DNA of 5,501 nucleotides, taken from an uncultured Eubacteriales bacterium. GTDB lineage: Bacteria > Bacillota > Clostridia > Christensenellales > Aristaeellaceae. This document shows, piece by piece, positions 1 to 5,501 of this stretch. The stretch's first letter is position 1. The number at the start of each line of letters is the position of its first letter. A program made the translations under genes and the position numbers. The DNA lies in the NCBI GenBank assembly GCA_902796115.1, contig CADBNX010000519.1:1-5501 (forward strand). The letters are read 5' to 3'. A model generated the notes under the pieces. It did not search any database, had not been told where the DNA came from, and was given only the letters and a program-made list of their open reading frames with translations.

Positions 1-420
1 GAATTCCGGCAGTACAAGGCGACCTTCAACGGCCCCTTCAAGGTATTTGACGGCGACCTGACCCGCAACGTGCTCTGGTACGACGCGCCCACCGAGATCC
101 TGACCAACGAAGACCTGGTCGCCAAGTGGGGCTGGATGGCGCTGCTGACCTATGCTTCCCGCCGTGAGGGTCTGGAACATGTCACCTGCTTCCCGACCGA
201 GTGCTTCACCTTCACCGAGGAAGAACTCAACAAGCTCGCCACGCTCAGCGTGGACCTTGACAACTACCTCTCCGTGGCGTTCGCGGATTTCATCATGGGC
301 AACAAGGATCTGGAAGCCGACTGGGCCGCGCATATCGCGACGCTGGAATCCATCGGCCTGAATGAGTATGTTGCCATTTATCAGGCGGCGTATGACCGCT
401 ACGTGGCGGCCAATCAGTAA
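1..420 (+). CDS. ABC transporter extracellular solute-binding protein, C-terminal part (5' end outside window)
   Basis: This reading frame is open from base 1 and ends at TAA 418-420, giving the last 139 residues of a protein whose start lies upstream. It aligns without gaps to residues 415-553 of the next gene's product. By my count there are 23 differences in 139 positions (about 83% identity), so it is a paralogous carbohydrate-binding lipoprotein-like component of an LplA/YtcQ-type ABC importer. Shared features include the KWGWMALL segment, a CFPTEC pair of cysteines and the same ending, AAYDRYVAAN. An ATG at base 70 is internal and is not the start, because the homology continues upstream of it. 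In the cell it would bind an oligosaccharide outside the membrane and hand it to the permeases encoded downstream. The exact ligand is unknown. The signal peptide and N-lobe cannot be judged. Confidence 0.93.
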   Translation, partial: EFRQYKATFNGPFKVFDGDLTRNVLWYDAPTEILTNEDLVAKWGWMALLTYASRREGLEHVTCFPTECFTFTEEELNKLATLSVDLDNYLSVAFADFIMGNKDLEADWAAHIATLESIGLNEYVAIYQAAYDRYVAANQ

Positions 421-431
421 TCCGCCTTACA

Positions 432-467
432 GGCGCGGAGCGGAAGAGAACCTTCCCGCTCCGCGCC
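432..467 (+). other. Strong G+C inverted repeat after the first binding-protein gene
   Basis: Bases 432-443 pair perfectly with 456-467 (12 bp, GGCGCGGAGCGG and its complement). With one bulged C at 455, three further pairs form (444-446 with 452-454), leaving a 5-base loop. The stem begins 11 bases after the stop codon. No run of T follows, so it is not a typical intrinsic terminator. It more likely protects the 3' end of the upstream message or partially attenuates transcription between the two tandem binding-protein genes. The stem is visible in the sequence; the role is inferred. Confidence 0.7.
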
Positions 468-482
468 GCGAACAGGTATCCT

Positions 483-513
483 GCGGGAAAAGGTGTGTGA
501 ACCCGTTTCCCGT
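483..513 (+). other. Weaker hairpin just upstream of the second binding-protein ribosome binding site
   Basis: CGGGAAA at 484-490 is complementary to TTTCCCG at 506-512, with a possible G-U pair extending it (483/513). A small inner pairing is also possible (492-494 with 501-503). It ends 8 bases before the AAGGAGG ribosome binding site and would leave that site exposed. It could form a stable 5' end if the message is cut between this stem and the stem at 432-467. No convincing promoter was found in the 421-533 gap, which favours read-through from the upstream gene. Confidence 0.35.
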
Positions 514-520
514 AAATTAA

Positions 521-527
521 AAGGAGG
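521..527 (+). promoter_or_regulatory. Ribosome binding site for the second binding-protein gene
   Basis: AAGGAGG lies 6 bases before ATG 534, near-perfect Shine-Dalgarno complementarity in an A-rich, unpaired context. It fixes the start and suggests high translation, as expected for an abundant binding protein. Confidence 0.85.
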
Positions 528-533
528 CATCCC

Positions 534-2195
534 ATGAAAAAATTCCTGGCAATGGCACTGACGCTCTGTCTGGTGCTGTCTCTCGCACCCGTGGTATTCG
601 CCGAAGGCGATTACTACAACAAAGAAGGCTACCGGATCTGCGACGAAGAGATCACGGTGACCTCCGCGGCCAATTTCGGTCTGAAGATCGACGTGGAAGA
701 GAACCTCTGCTGGCAGCAGTGGCGCGAACGCTTCGGCCTGAAGTTTGACTTCACCTTCTACAGCGGCGAAGACTGGAAGACCCAGCTGAACCTGATGTTC
801 GCTTCCGACGAGCTGCCTGACATCCTGTCCAACGCTTCCATGTCCAACGCGGAAATGGCGGACTACGGCTCCCAGGGCTACTTCGTGAACCTGCTGGACT
901 ACGCGGACCTGCTGCCCAACATGTTCAAGTACTTCGAAGAGCATCCGGAATACCGCGCGGCGTGCACCAGCCCGGACGGCGCCATCTACGGCGTGAAGAT
1001 GATCATCAACTGCACCGTGAACAAGATCGCCCGTACCTTCATCAACCGCGAATGGCTGGAGAGAGTCGGCAAGGAACAGCCCTTCACCATCGATGAGCTG
1101 TACGACGTGCTGGTGGCGTTCAAGGAGAACGACGCGAACGGCAACGGCGACCCGAACGACGAGATCCCGCTGGGATACTGCTCCGCCGGCACCGGCCGCA
1201 CCGTGACCTCCCTGCTTGCGGCCTACGGCTTCAACACCGACACCTGGAGCGGATACAACTTCATGCAGGTGGATGACGAGGGCAAGGTATACCTGGCCGA
1301 TACGTCCGAAGCCTACAAGGCGTTCCTCACCTTCATGCGCAAGTGCTACGCCGAAGGCCTGATCGCGGAAGAAGCCTTCACCCTGACCGGTCAGGAAGTG
1401 AACGCGCTGTGCGCGGCGGACCGCCTGGGCTACTACGCCACCGGTTCCGCTCCGTTCGTCATGGCGGCCGAAGCGGGCGTGGATATCAGCTATGACGCCG
1501 CGTTCCTCGGCGTGATGGGCCTGACCAGCGAATACAACGACAAGCCCTTCCTGTCCGTGCCCTCCGGCATCGACAGCAACTTCCTGATCGCGATCAGCTC
1601 GGAAAGCCCCTACATCGAAGCGCTGGTGCGCTGGGTGGACTACCTCTTCTCCGACGAAGGCCAGATCATGGGCTTCAACGGCTACGAGGGCATCACCTTC
1701 GATTACAAGTGGGATGACCTGCTGCAGGCGAACGTCATCGACATCTACCAGCCCGAAGGCTATGCCAGCAAGGACGAGTTCCGTCAGTACAAGGCGACCT
1801 TCAACGGCCCCTTCAAGCTGGTCAACGGCGACCCGACCCGTAACGTGCTCTGGTATGACACGCCCACCGAAACCCTGAAGAACGAAGAAGTCATCAAGAA
1901 GTGGGGCTGGATGGCGCTGCTGGCGTATGCCTCCCGCCGCGACGGCCTGGAGCATGTGACCTGCTTCCCGACCGAGTGCTTCACCTTCACCGAGGATGAA
2001 CTGTCCAAGCTCTCCACCCTGAGCGTGGATATCGGCAACTATCTGCAGGTAGCGTTTGCGGACTTCATTCTGGGCAACAAGGACATCGAGGCGGACTGGG
2101 CGGCGCATATCGCGACCCTGGAATCCGCGGGCCTGAACGAATACGTGGCCATCTACCAGGCGGCGTATGACCGTTACGTGGCGGCCAACGAGTAA
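534..2195 (+). CDS. ABC transporter extracellular solute-binding protein (LplA/YtcQ-type, carbohydrate)
   Basis: The 553-residue product is a complete substrate-binding component of a CUT1-type sugar importer. Residues 1-23 form a signal peptide: MKK, a hydrophobic core, then a VFA cleavage motif before E24. The only early cysteine, C12, lies inside the hydrophobic core and is preceded by LTL, so there is no good lipobox and signal peptidase I cleavage is the better reading. Residues from about 40 resemble the family's N-lobe, with the segment DELPDIL (92-98) typical of family 1 binding proteins. Residues 200-210 (DANGNGDPNDE) form an EF-hand-like calcium-binding loop, common in YtcQ/LipO-type proteins. 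The C-terminal 139 residues match the truncated upstream paralogue. Length fits the roughly 500-560 residue LplA class. It is followed by its two permeases, so it is very likely their ligand receptor. Ligand unknown; the nearby amylase-fold gene hints at an alpha-linked glycan. Confidence 0.95.
   Translation: MKKFLAMALTLCLVLSLAPVVFAEGDYYNKEGYRICDEEITVTSAANFGLKIDVEENLCWQQWRERFGLKFDFTFYSGEDWKTQLNLMFASDELPDILSNASMSNAEMADYGSQGYFVNLLDYADLLPNMFKYFEEHPEYRAACTSPDGAIYGVKMIINCTVNKIARTFINREWLERVGKEQPFTIDELYDVLVAFKENDANGNGDPNDEIPLGYCSAGTGRTVTSLLAAYGFNTDTWSGYNFMQVDDEGKVYLADTSEAYKAFLTFMRKCYAEGLIAEEAFTLTGQEVNALCAADRLGYYATGSAPFVMAAEAGVDISYDAAFLGVMGLTSEYNDKPFLSVPSGIDSNFLIAISSESPYIEALVRWVDYLFSDEGQIMGFNGYEGITFDYKWDDLLQANVIDIYQPEGYASKDEFRQYKATFNGPFKLVNGDPTRNVLWYDTPTETLKNEEVIKKWGWMALLAYASRRDGLEHVTCFPTECFTFTEDELSKLSTLSVDIGNYLQVAFADFILGNKDIEADWAAHIATLESAGLNEYVAIYQAAYDRYVAANE
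1776..2195 (+). repeat. Copy of the 1-420 coding segment (tandem gene duplication)
   Basis: This segment corresponds base for base, without indels, to bases 1-420. Long stretches are identical even at third codon positions: 10-42 equals 1785-1817 (33 bases) and 184-221 equals 1959-1996 (38 bases). Other parts carry both synonymous and amino-acid changes. The pair marks a tandem duplication of the binding-protein gene rather than a mobile repeat. The duplication probably covers the whole gene, but its 5' extent is outside the window. Confidence 0.9.
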
Positions 2196-2207
2196 GAACA
2201 AACCAAA

Positions 2208-2242
2208 GCGGGGGGAGCAATCCCCCCGCCCATCCTGTTTTT
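2208..2242 (+). terminator. Hairpin with GCAA tetraloop and weak T-tract between binding protein and permease genes (partial terminator or stabiliser)
   Basis: Bases 2208-2216 (GCGGGGGGA) pair perfectly with 2221-2229, closed by a GCAA loop of the very stable GNRA class. The stem begins 12 bases after the stop codon. A run of five T (2238-2242) follows, but 8 bases beyond the stem, so full termination is unlikely. The permease genes follow directly with no obvious promoter between. The best reading is an intercistronic stem that stabilises the binding-protein message or lowers read-through, giving more binding protein than permease. Structure seen; role inferred. Confidence 0.6.
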
Positions 2243-2257
2243 ATCACCCAGTGTGCA

Positions 2258-2264
2258 AGGGAGG
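2258..2264 (+). promoter_or_regulatory. Ribosome binding site selecting a GTG start
   Basis: AGGGAGG lies 8 bases before GTG 2273. It decides the start of the first permease. The next in-frame methionine is residue 44, beyond the first membrane helix, so GTG is the only sensible start. Confidence 0.85.
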
Positions 2265-2272
2265 AATCCGCG

Positions 2273-3211
2273 GTGAAAGCATCCGGTCCCGTAAAGGAAA
2301 AATCATTAGCCAAAGCGCTCAGGCCGTGGCTGGTCAACTGGCAGCTGTATGTACTGATACTGCCGGCGCTGGTCTATCTGATCCTGTTCGCGTACAAACC
2401 GATGTACGGCATTACCATCGCTTTCAAAAACTACAAAATGAAGCTGGGCATTGCCGGCAGCGCGTGGGTCGGATTTGATAATTTCGGCCGCATTTTCACC
2501 TCCTACTGGTTCCCGATCATCATCCGGAACACGCTGACTGTCAGCCTTCTCTCGCTGGTGATGGGCTTCCCGATGCCGATCATTTTCGCCCTGATGCTCA
2601 ACGAAGTGCGCAGGGACAACACGAGAAAGGTGTTCCAGACCATCTCCTACGCGCCGCACTTCATCACCACCGTGGTGCTCTGCGGTATGATCATCCTGTT
2701 CTTAAGCAAATCAAACGGCATCATCAACAAATTCGTGGAATTCCTGGGCGGCGAACGCTACGCGTACATGCAGGACGCGAACGCCTTCAAGTGGATCTAC
2801 TCCCTCTCCGGTGTCTGGCAGGGCCTGGGATGGAGTTCCATCATCTATTACGCCTCCCTGTCCTCCCTGGACAAGGAACAGCTGGAGGCGGCGGACATCG
2901 ACGGCGCGAGCCGCATGCAGAAGATCCGCTACATCAACCTGCCGTGCCTGTATCCGACCATCACGATCCTGCTGATCCTCAACTGCGGATCGATGCTCTC
3001 CGTCGGATACGAAAAGGCCTATCTGCTGCAAACCACCCCGAACCTGAACGGCTCGGAAATCATATCGACCTATGTGTATAAAATGGGTCTGGTCAAGAGT
3101 GATTTTTCGTTCTCCACCGCGGTCGACCTGCTGAACTCGGTATGCAACATCATCATCCTGATGATCGCGAACTTCATCAGCCGGAAGATTTCGGAAACAA
3201 GCCTGTTTTAA
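2273..3211 (+). CDS. ABC transporter permease, LplB-type (first sugar permease)
   Basis: The 312-residue inner-membrane protein is one half of the channel of a carbohydrate ABC importer. Six hydrophobic segments can be read at about 24-43, 86-109, 124-144, 175-196, 226-245 and 281-303. The ATPase-docking EAA loop is intact: E205-A-A, G211, then I221-N-L223-P224, in the usual EAADIDGA...INLP form. The N-terminus is short and basic, and the segment YKPMYGITIAFKNYK (41-55) is characteristic of the LplB family. Length matches the family (about 290-320). Translation starts at GTG. The TAA stop lies 23 bases before the second permease, so the two are co-transcribed and form a heterodimer. No ATPase gene is adjacent, so a shared MsmX/MsiK-like ATPase from elsewhere is expected. 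Confidence 0.95.
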   Translation: MKASGPVKEKSLAKALRPWLVNWQLYVLILPALVYLILFAYKPMYGITIAFKNYKMKLGIAGSAWVGFDNFGRIFTSYWFPIIIRNTLTVSLLSLVMGFPMPIIFALMLNEVRRDNTRKVFQTISYAPHFITTVVLCGMIILFLSKSNGIINKFVEFLGGERYAYMQDANAFKWIYSLSGVWQGLGWSSIIYYASLSSLDKEQLEAADIDGASRMQKIRYINLPCLYPTITILLILNCGSMLSVGYEKAYLLQTTPNLNGSEIISTYVYKMGLVKSDFSFSTAVDLLNSVCNIIILMIANFISRKISETSLF

Positions 3212-3221
3212 GGCCGTTTGC

Positions 3222-3226
3222 GGAGG
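3222..3226 (+). promoter_or_regulatory. Ribosome binding site fixing the second permease start
   Basis: GGAGG lies 8 bases before ATG 3235. The frame is open further upstream to an ATG at 3142, but that would overlap the first permease by 70 bases and add a non-family, polar N-terminus. The site therefore supports the 3235 start. Confidence 0.85.
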
Positions 3227-3234
3227 AAAAGAAA

Positions 3235-4179
3235 ATGGAAAAAGCGGAATTGAAGCTTCATCATCAAAACAAAATCAAACTCAGCCGGGGGGACAGGGTT
3301 TTTGAGATCTGCAATTACTTTTTCCTGATCCTGCTCTCCTTCCTTTTCATCTATCCGCTGCTGTACGTGATCAGCGCTTCGGTGTCCAATCCGCGCGCGG
3401 TCGAGGCGGGACAATTGGTGCTGCTGCCCATCGAGCCGAGCTGGGACGGATACGCCTACATCGCGCAGTACAAGGACGTGTGGTCGGGCTATGGCAATAC
3501 GATCTTCTACACGGTGGTCGGCACGTTCCTGAACCTGGCCTTCACGATCCCCGCGGCGTATACGCTTTCAAGGCGGGACTGCAAGGGCCGCAATTTCCTG
3601 ATGGCGGTCTTCATGTTCACCGTGTATTTCTCCGGCGGCACCATTCCGCTGTACCTGAACATGCGCGATTTCGGCCTGCTCAATACGCGCCTCGCGGTGC
3701 TCATCGTGGGCCTTGTCAGCGTGCACAACGTCATTATCGCGCGGACCTTCTTCCAGTCCTCCATCCCCTATGAGATCCAGGAGGCGGCAAGGATCGACGG
3801 CTGCGACGATTTCGGCATCTTCTTCCGCATCGTGCTGCCGCTTTCGAAGGCCATCATCGTGGTGCTGATGCTCTATTACGCGGTGGGCCACTGGAACAGC
3901 TACTTCAAGGAAATGCTCTACCTGAAGGACCGCGGCAAATTCCCGCTTTCGCTGTTCCTGCGCGAGATCCTCATCGAATCGAAAATGGCGGAAACGGCGG
4001 TCATGTCCGGCGAGGCGTTCACCCCGGAGGAAATGCTGGAACTGATGCGGCGCGCGGACGCGGCAAACCGCCTCAAATACTGCTTCATCGTGGTATCCAC
4101 GCTCCCCATGCTGATCATTTATCCGTTCCTGCAGAAGTACTTCGAAAAGGGCGTCATGATCGGATCCGTAAAGGGATAA
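3235..4179 (+). CDS. ABC transporter permease, LplC/YtcP-type (second sugar permease)
   Basis: The 314-residue inner-membrane protein is the partner of the preceding permease. Hydrophobic segments lie near 28-48, 85-110, 119-140, 150-172, 203-225 and 281-300. The EAA loop is present as E183-A-A-R-I-D-G189 followed by I199-V-L201-P202, the contact site for the ATPase. The segment FMFTVYFSGGTIPLYL (126-141) and the ending QKYFEKGVMIGSVKG are hallmarks of the YtcP/LplC group. A polar stretch of about 55 residues (226-280) between the last two helices is usual in this group. The start at 3235 is chosen for its ribosome binding site and because the product then begins with a short charged tail before helix 1. 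It is the last gene before a strong terminator, so it ends the operon. Confidence 0.95.
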   Translation: MEKAELKLHHQNKIKLSRGDRVFEICNYFFLILLSFLFIYPLLYVISASVSNPRAVEAGQLVLLPIEPSWDGYAYIAQYKDVWSGYGNTIFYTVVGTFLNLAFTIPAAYTLSRRDCKGRNFLMAVFMFTVYFSGGTIPLYLNMRDFGLLNTRLAVLIVGLVSVHNVIIARTFFQSSIPYEIQEAARIDGCDDFGIFFRIVLPLSKAIIVVLMLYYAVGHWNSYFKEMLYLKDRGKFPLSLFLREILIESKMAETAVMSGEAFTPEEMLELMRRADAANRLKYCFIVVSTLPMLIIYPFLQKYFEKGVMIGSVKG

Positions 4180-4185
4180 TACACG

Positions 4186-4222
4186 GATATCGCAAGGGTT
4201 GTTCCTTGCGATATCTTTATTT
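4186..4222 (+). terminator. Intrinsic (Rho-independent) terminator of the transporter operon
   Basis: Bases 4186-4197 (GATATCGCAAGG) pair perfectly with 4204-4215 across a 6-base loop (GTTGTT), and TTTATTT follows immediately at 4216-4222. The stem begins 6 bases after the stop of the second permease. This is the clearest terminator in the window and separates the transporter operon from the amylase-fold gene. Confidence 0.92.
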
Positions 4223-4229
4223 GGACGGG

Positions 4230-4284
4230 ATGCGGCCGGAAAAATGCAGCGGGTGCCGGCCGCGTACGGTTTTCCGGTGCCCGC
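4230..4284 (+). promoter_or_regulatory. Structured leader with mutually exclusive inverted repeats before the amylase-fold gene
   Basis: Three pairings share the same bases. 4232-4239 pairs with 4256-4263 (8 bp, extendable to 4230/4265 through one wobble). 4236-4243 pairs with 4270-4277 (CCGGAAAA with TTTTCCGG, 8 bp). 4249-4259 pairs with 4274-4284 (11 bp including two G-U pairs). Only some can exist together, as in an attenuator or switch. All end before the ribosome binding site at 4288. No known riboswitch class was recognised and no clear -35/-10 promoter was found here. High G+C content makes chance pairing plausible, so the regulatory reading is tentative. Confidence 0.35.
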
Positions 4285-4287
4285 GCC

Positions 4288-4294
4288 GGAGAGG
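4288..4294 (+). promoter_or_regulatory. Ribosome binding site of the amylase-fold gene
   Basis: GGAGAGG lies 10 bases before ATG 4305. The two ATGs upstream (4229 and 4244) are in another frame, so this site fixes 4305 as the start. Confidence 0.75.
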
Positions 4295-4304
4295 AATACA
4301 GCAT

Positions 4305-5501
4305 ATGAGGAACAACTGTCAGCTGACGGAAAAACAGGATTCGTTCGCGTTTGAAAGCCGGGGTGTTCGGCTTTCTTTCTGCGGAAAAAGCGGCGCGCTG
4401 AAGGAGATCACCTGCGGGGAGGCGCGGCTTGCGCCGAACGGCCTGGATGAATGCGTGCTGCTTGTCGGCGGAGAAACCGTATCATCCGTCGATCCGGACA
4501 AACTGAACGTGAACTGGGCGAAGTGTCTTTTCAAAGGCGCGTATACCGTGGGAAAAAACGCGTCCTTTGCCGCGAAAACAGTCGAAGACACCCGGGACGG
4601 CGTGCAGATCACCGTCGAAACCGCGTTTGCGGATTTCAGGCTGAAGAAGCACTATGAAATCACGGCGGACGGAGAAATCGTACGCCGCTTTACGCTGACG
4701 TATCTCGGCAAATCGGAGCTCCGGCTGCGCGGAGCGGCCGTGTACACGCCTTCCGCGGCCGGTATGGAACAGGCGGACTGGCCGGGCGCAGGCGTTCCCG
4801 GCACGCATCCCATCCCGGAAAAGGCGGAATGCCCCGTGGCGGAGAACGGGCTGGATCTGACGCCGGGGGACGGGCTGATCGGCGGGGGCGGGGAAACGCT
4901 GATCCTGCACACGGACAGCCGTTTTGTGAGCGTGTTCAATGAAAACCTTTCGCGGGAGGCGAGCACGACGGCCGCCTTCATGACGGAATCGGGCGCCGCG
5001 GTACAGCAGCGGCTGAAGGTGAGCGCGATTCTTGCACAGGGGGACACCGTATCCTTCGGCGGGCTGCGTATCCGTCTGGGTACGGGGCGCTGGCTTGACG
5101 AAGCGTACCGCATCGGCCGCTTTTATGAGCGCCTCGGATACCGGGTGAACCCCGCCGTTCCGCGTTCCGAACTGAAAAAACTGGTGATTTACGAAACGGA
5201 GATCGGCATCGTGCGTTTCCGCCCCGATAAATGCCACAACGCGTACAACACGCTGCAGGACCTGAGCGACGACCTGCCCCGGCTGCGCGATATCGGCTAC
5301 AACTGCATCCAGCTGATGCCGTCCTTCCCGTTCCCGGGGTACTCCGTGTACGACCTGCACCGCCCGGAATGGCAGCACGCGTACGGCGGGGATCTGAAGG
5401 CCTTCATCGCGCGGGCGCACCGGCTTGGCCTGAAGGTGATTTTCGACGTGCTGATGCACGGCGTCATCGATAAGGAAGTCGCGCGTTACGATCGGAAAAC
5501 C
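4305..5501 (+). CDS. Alpha-amylase-fold (GH13-like) glycoside hydrolase family protein, N-terminal 399 residues (3' end outside window)
   Basis: The frame is open from ATG 4305 to the window end (399 residues, no stop). There is no signal peptide, so a cytoplasmic place is likely. Residues 1 to about 265 look beta-strand rich with no recognised motif, probably an accessory beta-sandwich domain. From about 292 the pattern follows the first strands of a GH13 barrel: VIYE (294-297), LRDIGYNCIQLMPSFPFPGYSVYDL (327-351), the YGGDLKAFIARAHRLGLKVIFDV segment (360-382), and D381 of conserved region I. Two positions depart from the usual form: GYS replaces GYD (345-347), and D381-V-L-M-H-G replaces the common D-x-x-x-N-H. 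The nucleophile, acid/base and third acidic residue regions lie beyond the window, so activity cannot be judged. It would act on alpha-linked sugars, possibly those imported by the upstream transporter. It could instead be an inactive or transglycosylating relative. The neighbourhood link is weakened by the terminator between them. Confidence 0.8.
   Translation, partial: MRNNCQLTEKQDSFAFESRGVRLSFCGKSGALKEITCGEARLAPNGLDECVLLVGGETVSSVDPDKLNVNWAKCLFKGAYTVGKNASFAAKTVEDTRDGVQITVETAFADFRLKKHYEITADGEIVRRFTLTYLGKSELRLRGAAVYTPSAAGMEQADWPGAGVPGTHPIPEKAECPVAENGLDLTPGDGLIGGGGETLILHTDSRFVSVFNENLSREASTTAAFMTESGAAVQQRLKVSAILAQGDTVSFGGLRIRLGTGRWLDEAYRIGRFYERLGYRVNPAVPRSELKKLVIYETEIGIVRFRPDKCHNAYNTLQDLSDDLPRLRDIGYNCIQLMPSFPFPGYSVYDLHRPEWQHAYGGDLKAFIARAHRLGLKVIFDVLMHGVIDKEVARYDRKT

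Noticed and set aside
70..420. Independent 116-residue gene starting at ATG 70
   Set aside because: Homology to the paralogue continues upstream without a break to base 1, so this is the tail of a longer gene.
497..511. Possible catabolite-response (cre-like) operator TGTGAACCCGTTTCC
   Set aside because: It does not keep the central CG spacing and flanking symmetry of the cre consensus; the partial symmetry is explained by the hairpin at 483-513.
490..518. Possible promoter using TAAATT (513-518) as -10
   Set aside because: No -35-like hexamer at the right distance, and the A-rich stretch is simply the context of the ribosome binding site.
414..2201. A 595-codon open frame on the minus strand covering the whole second binding-protein gene
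   Set aside because: It is the antisense shadow of a G+C-rich gene with strong codon bias. Its translation is low-complexity V/H/G/R-rich with no family features, and it has no plausible ribosome binding site context, while the + frame has a signal peptide and paralogue.
3142..3234. Upstream start for the second permease at ATG 3142
   Set aside because: It overlaps the first permease, has no ribosome binding site, and adds a polar segment not seen in the family; ATG 3235 has GGAGG at the right distance.
4221..4250. Possible promoter with TTGGAC at 4221-4226 as -35
   Set aside because: No A/T-rich -10 hexamer lies 16-18 bases downstream; the T-rich part belongs to the terminator tract.
4482..5459. 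A 325-codon minus-strand open frame and a 153-codon one (4652-5113) over the amylase-fold gene
   Set aside because: Both translate to arginine- and alanine-rich sequence with no recognisable motif. The + frame shows the GH13 barrel pattern and a ribosome binding site.

Overview
The window is G+C-rich bacterial DNA, coding almost throughout and all on the + strand. It holds part of a carbohydrate-uptake locus. The organism is most likely a Bacillota member of the Clostridia type, perhaps from a gut or rumen. This is inferred from strong AGGAGG-type ribosome binding sites, an LplA/LplB/YtcP-type sugar transporter with no dedicated ATPase, and compact operons ended by a canonical intrinsic terminator. 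The sequence alone does not fix the genus.

Layout: (1) 1-420 is the 3' end of a solute-binding protein gene that begins before the window. (2) 534-2195 is a complete second solute-binding protein gene, closely related to the first. (3) 2273-3211 and 3235-4179 are two integral-membrane permeases of the CUT1 ABC family, each with an intact EAA loop. (4) A perfect 12-bp stem followed by a T-rich tract at 4186-4222 ends the transporter operon. (5) 4223-4304 is a short leader with several competing inverted repeats. (6) 4305-5501 is the start of an alpha-amylase-fold (GH13-like) protein that runs off the window end.

How they work together: one of the two binding proteins captures an oligosaccharide outside the cell and the permease pair carries it through the membrane. 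An ATPase encoded elsewhere, presumably a shared MsmX/MsiK-type subunit, would power this. The downstream amylase-fold protein would then act on the sugar, which hints at an alpha-glucan or related alpha-linked substrate; this is inference from neighbourhood. Each binding-protein gene is followed, 11-12 bases after its stop, by a strong G+C hairpin without a proper terminator U-tract. This is the arrangement expected for keeping binding protein more abundant than permease.

The most interesting points are the tandem, about 83% identical binding proteins, the two position-matched but unrelated post-gene hairpins, the lack of a lipobox on the complete binding protein, the structured leader before the amylase-fold gene, and the non-canonical residues at conserved region I of that protein. 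I see no mobile element, CRISPR array, tRNA, rRNA or clearly new biological system here.
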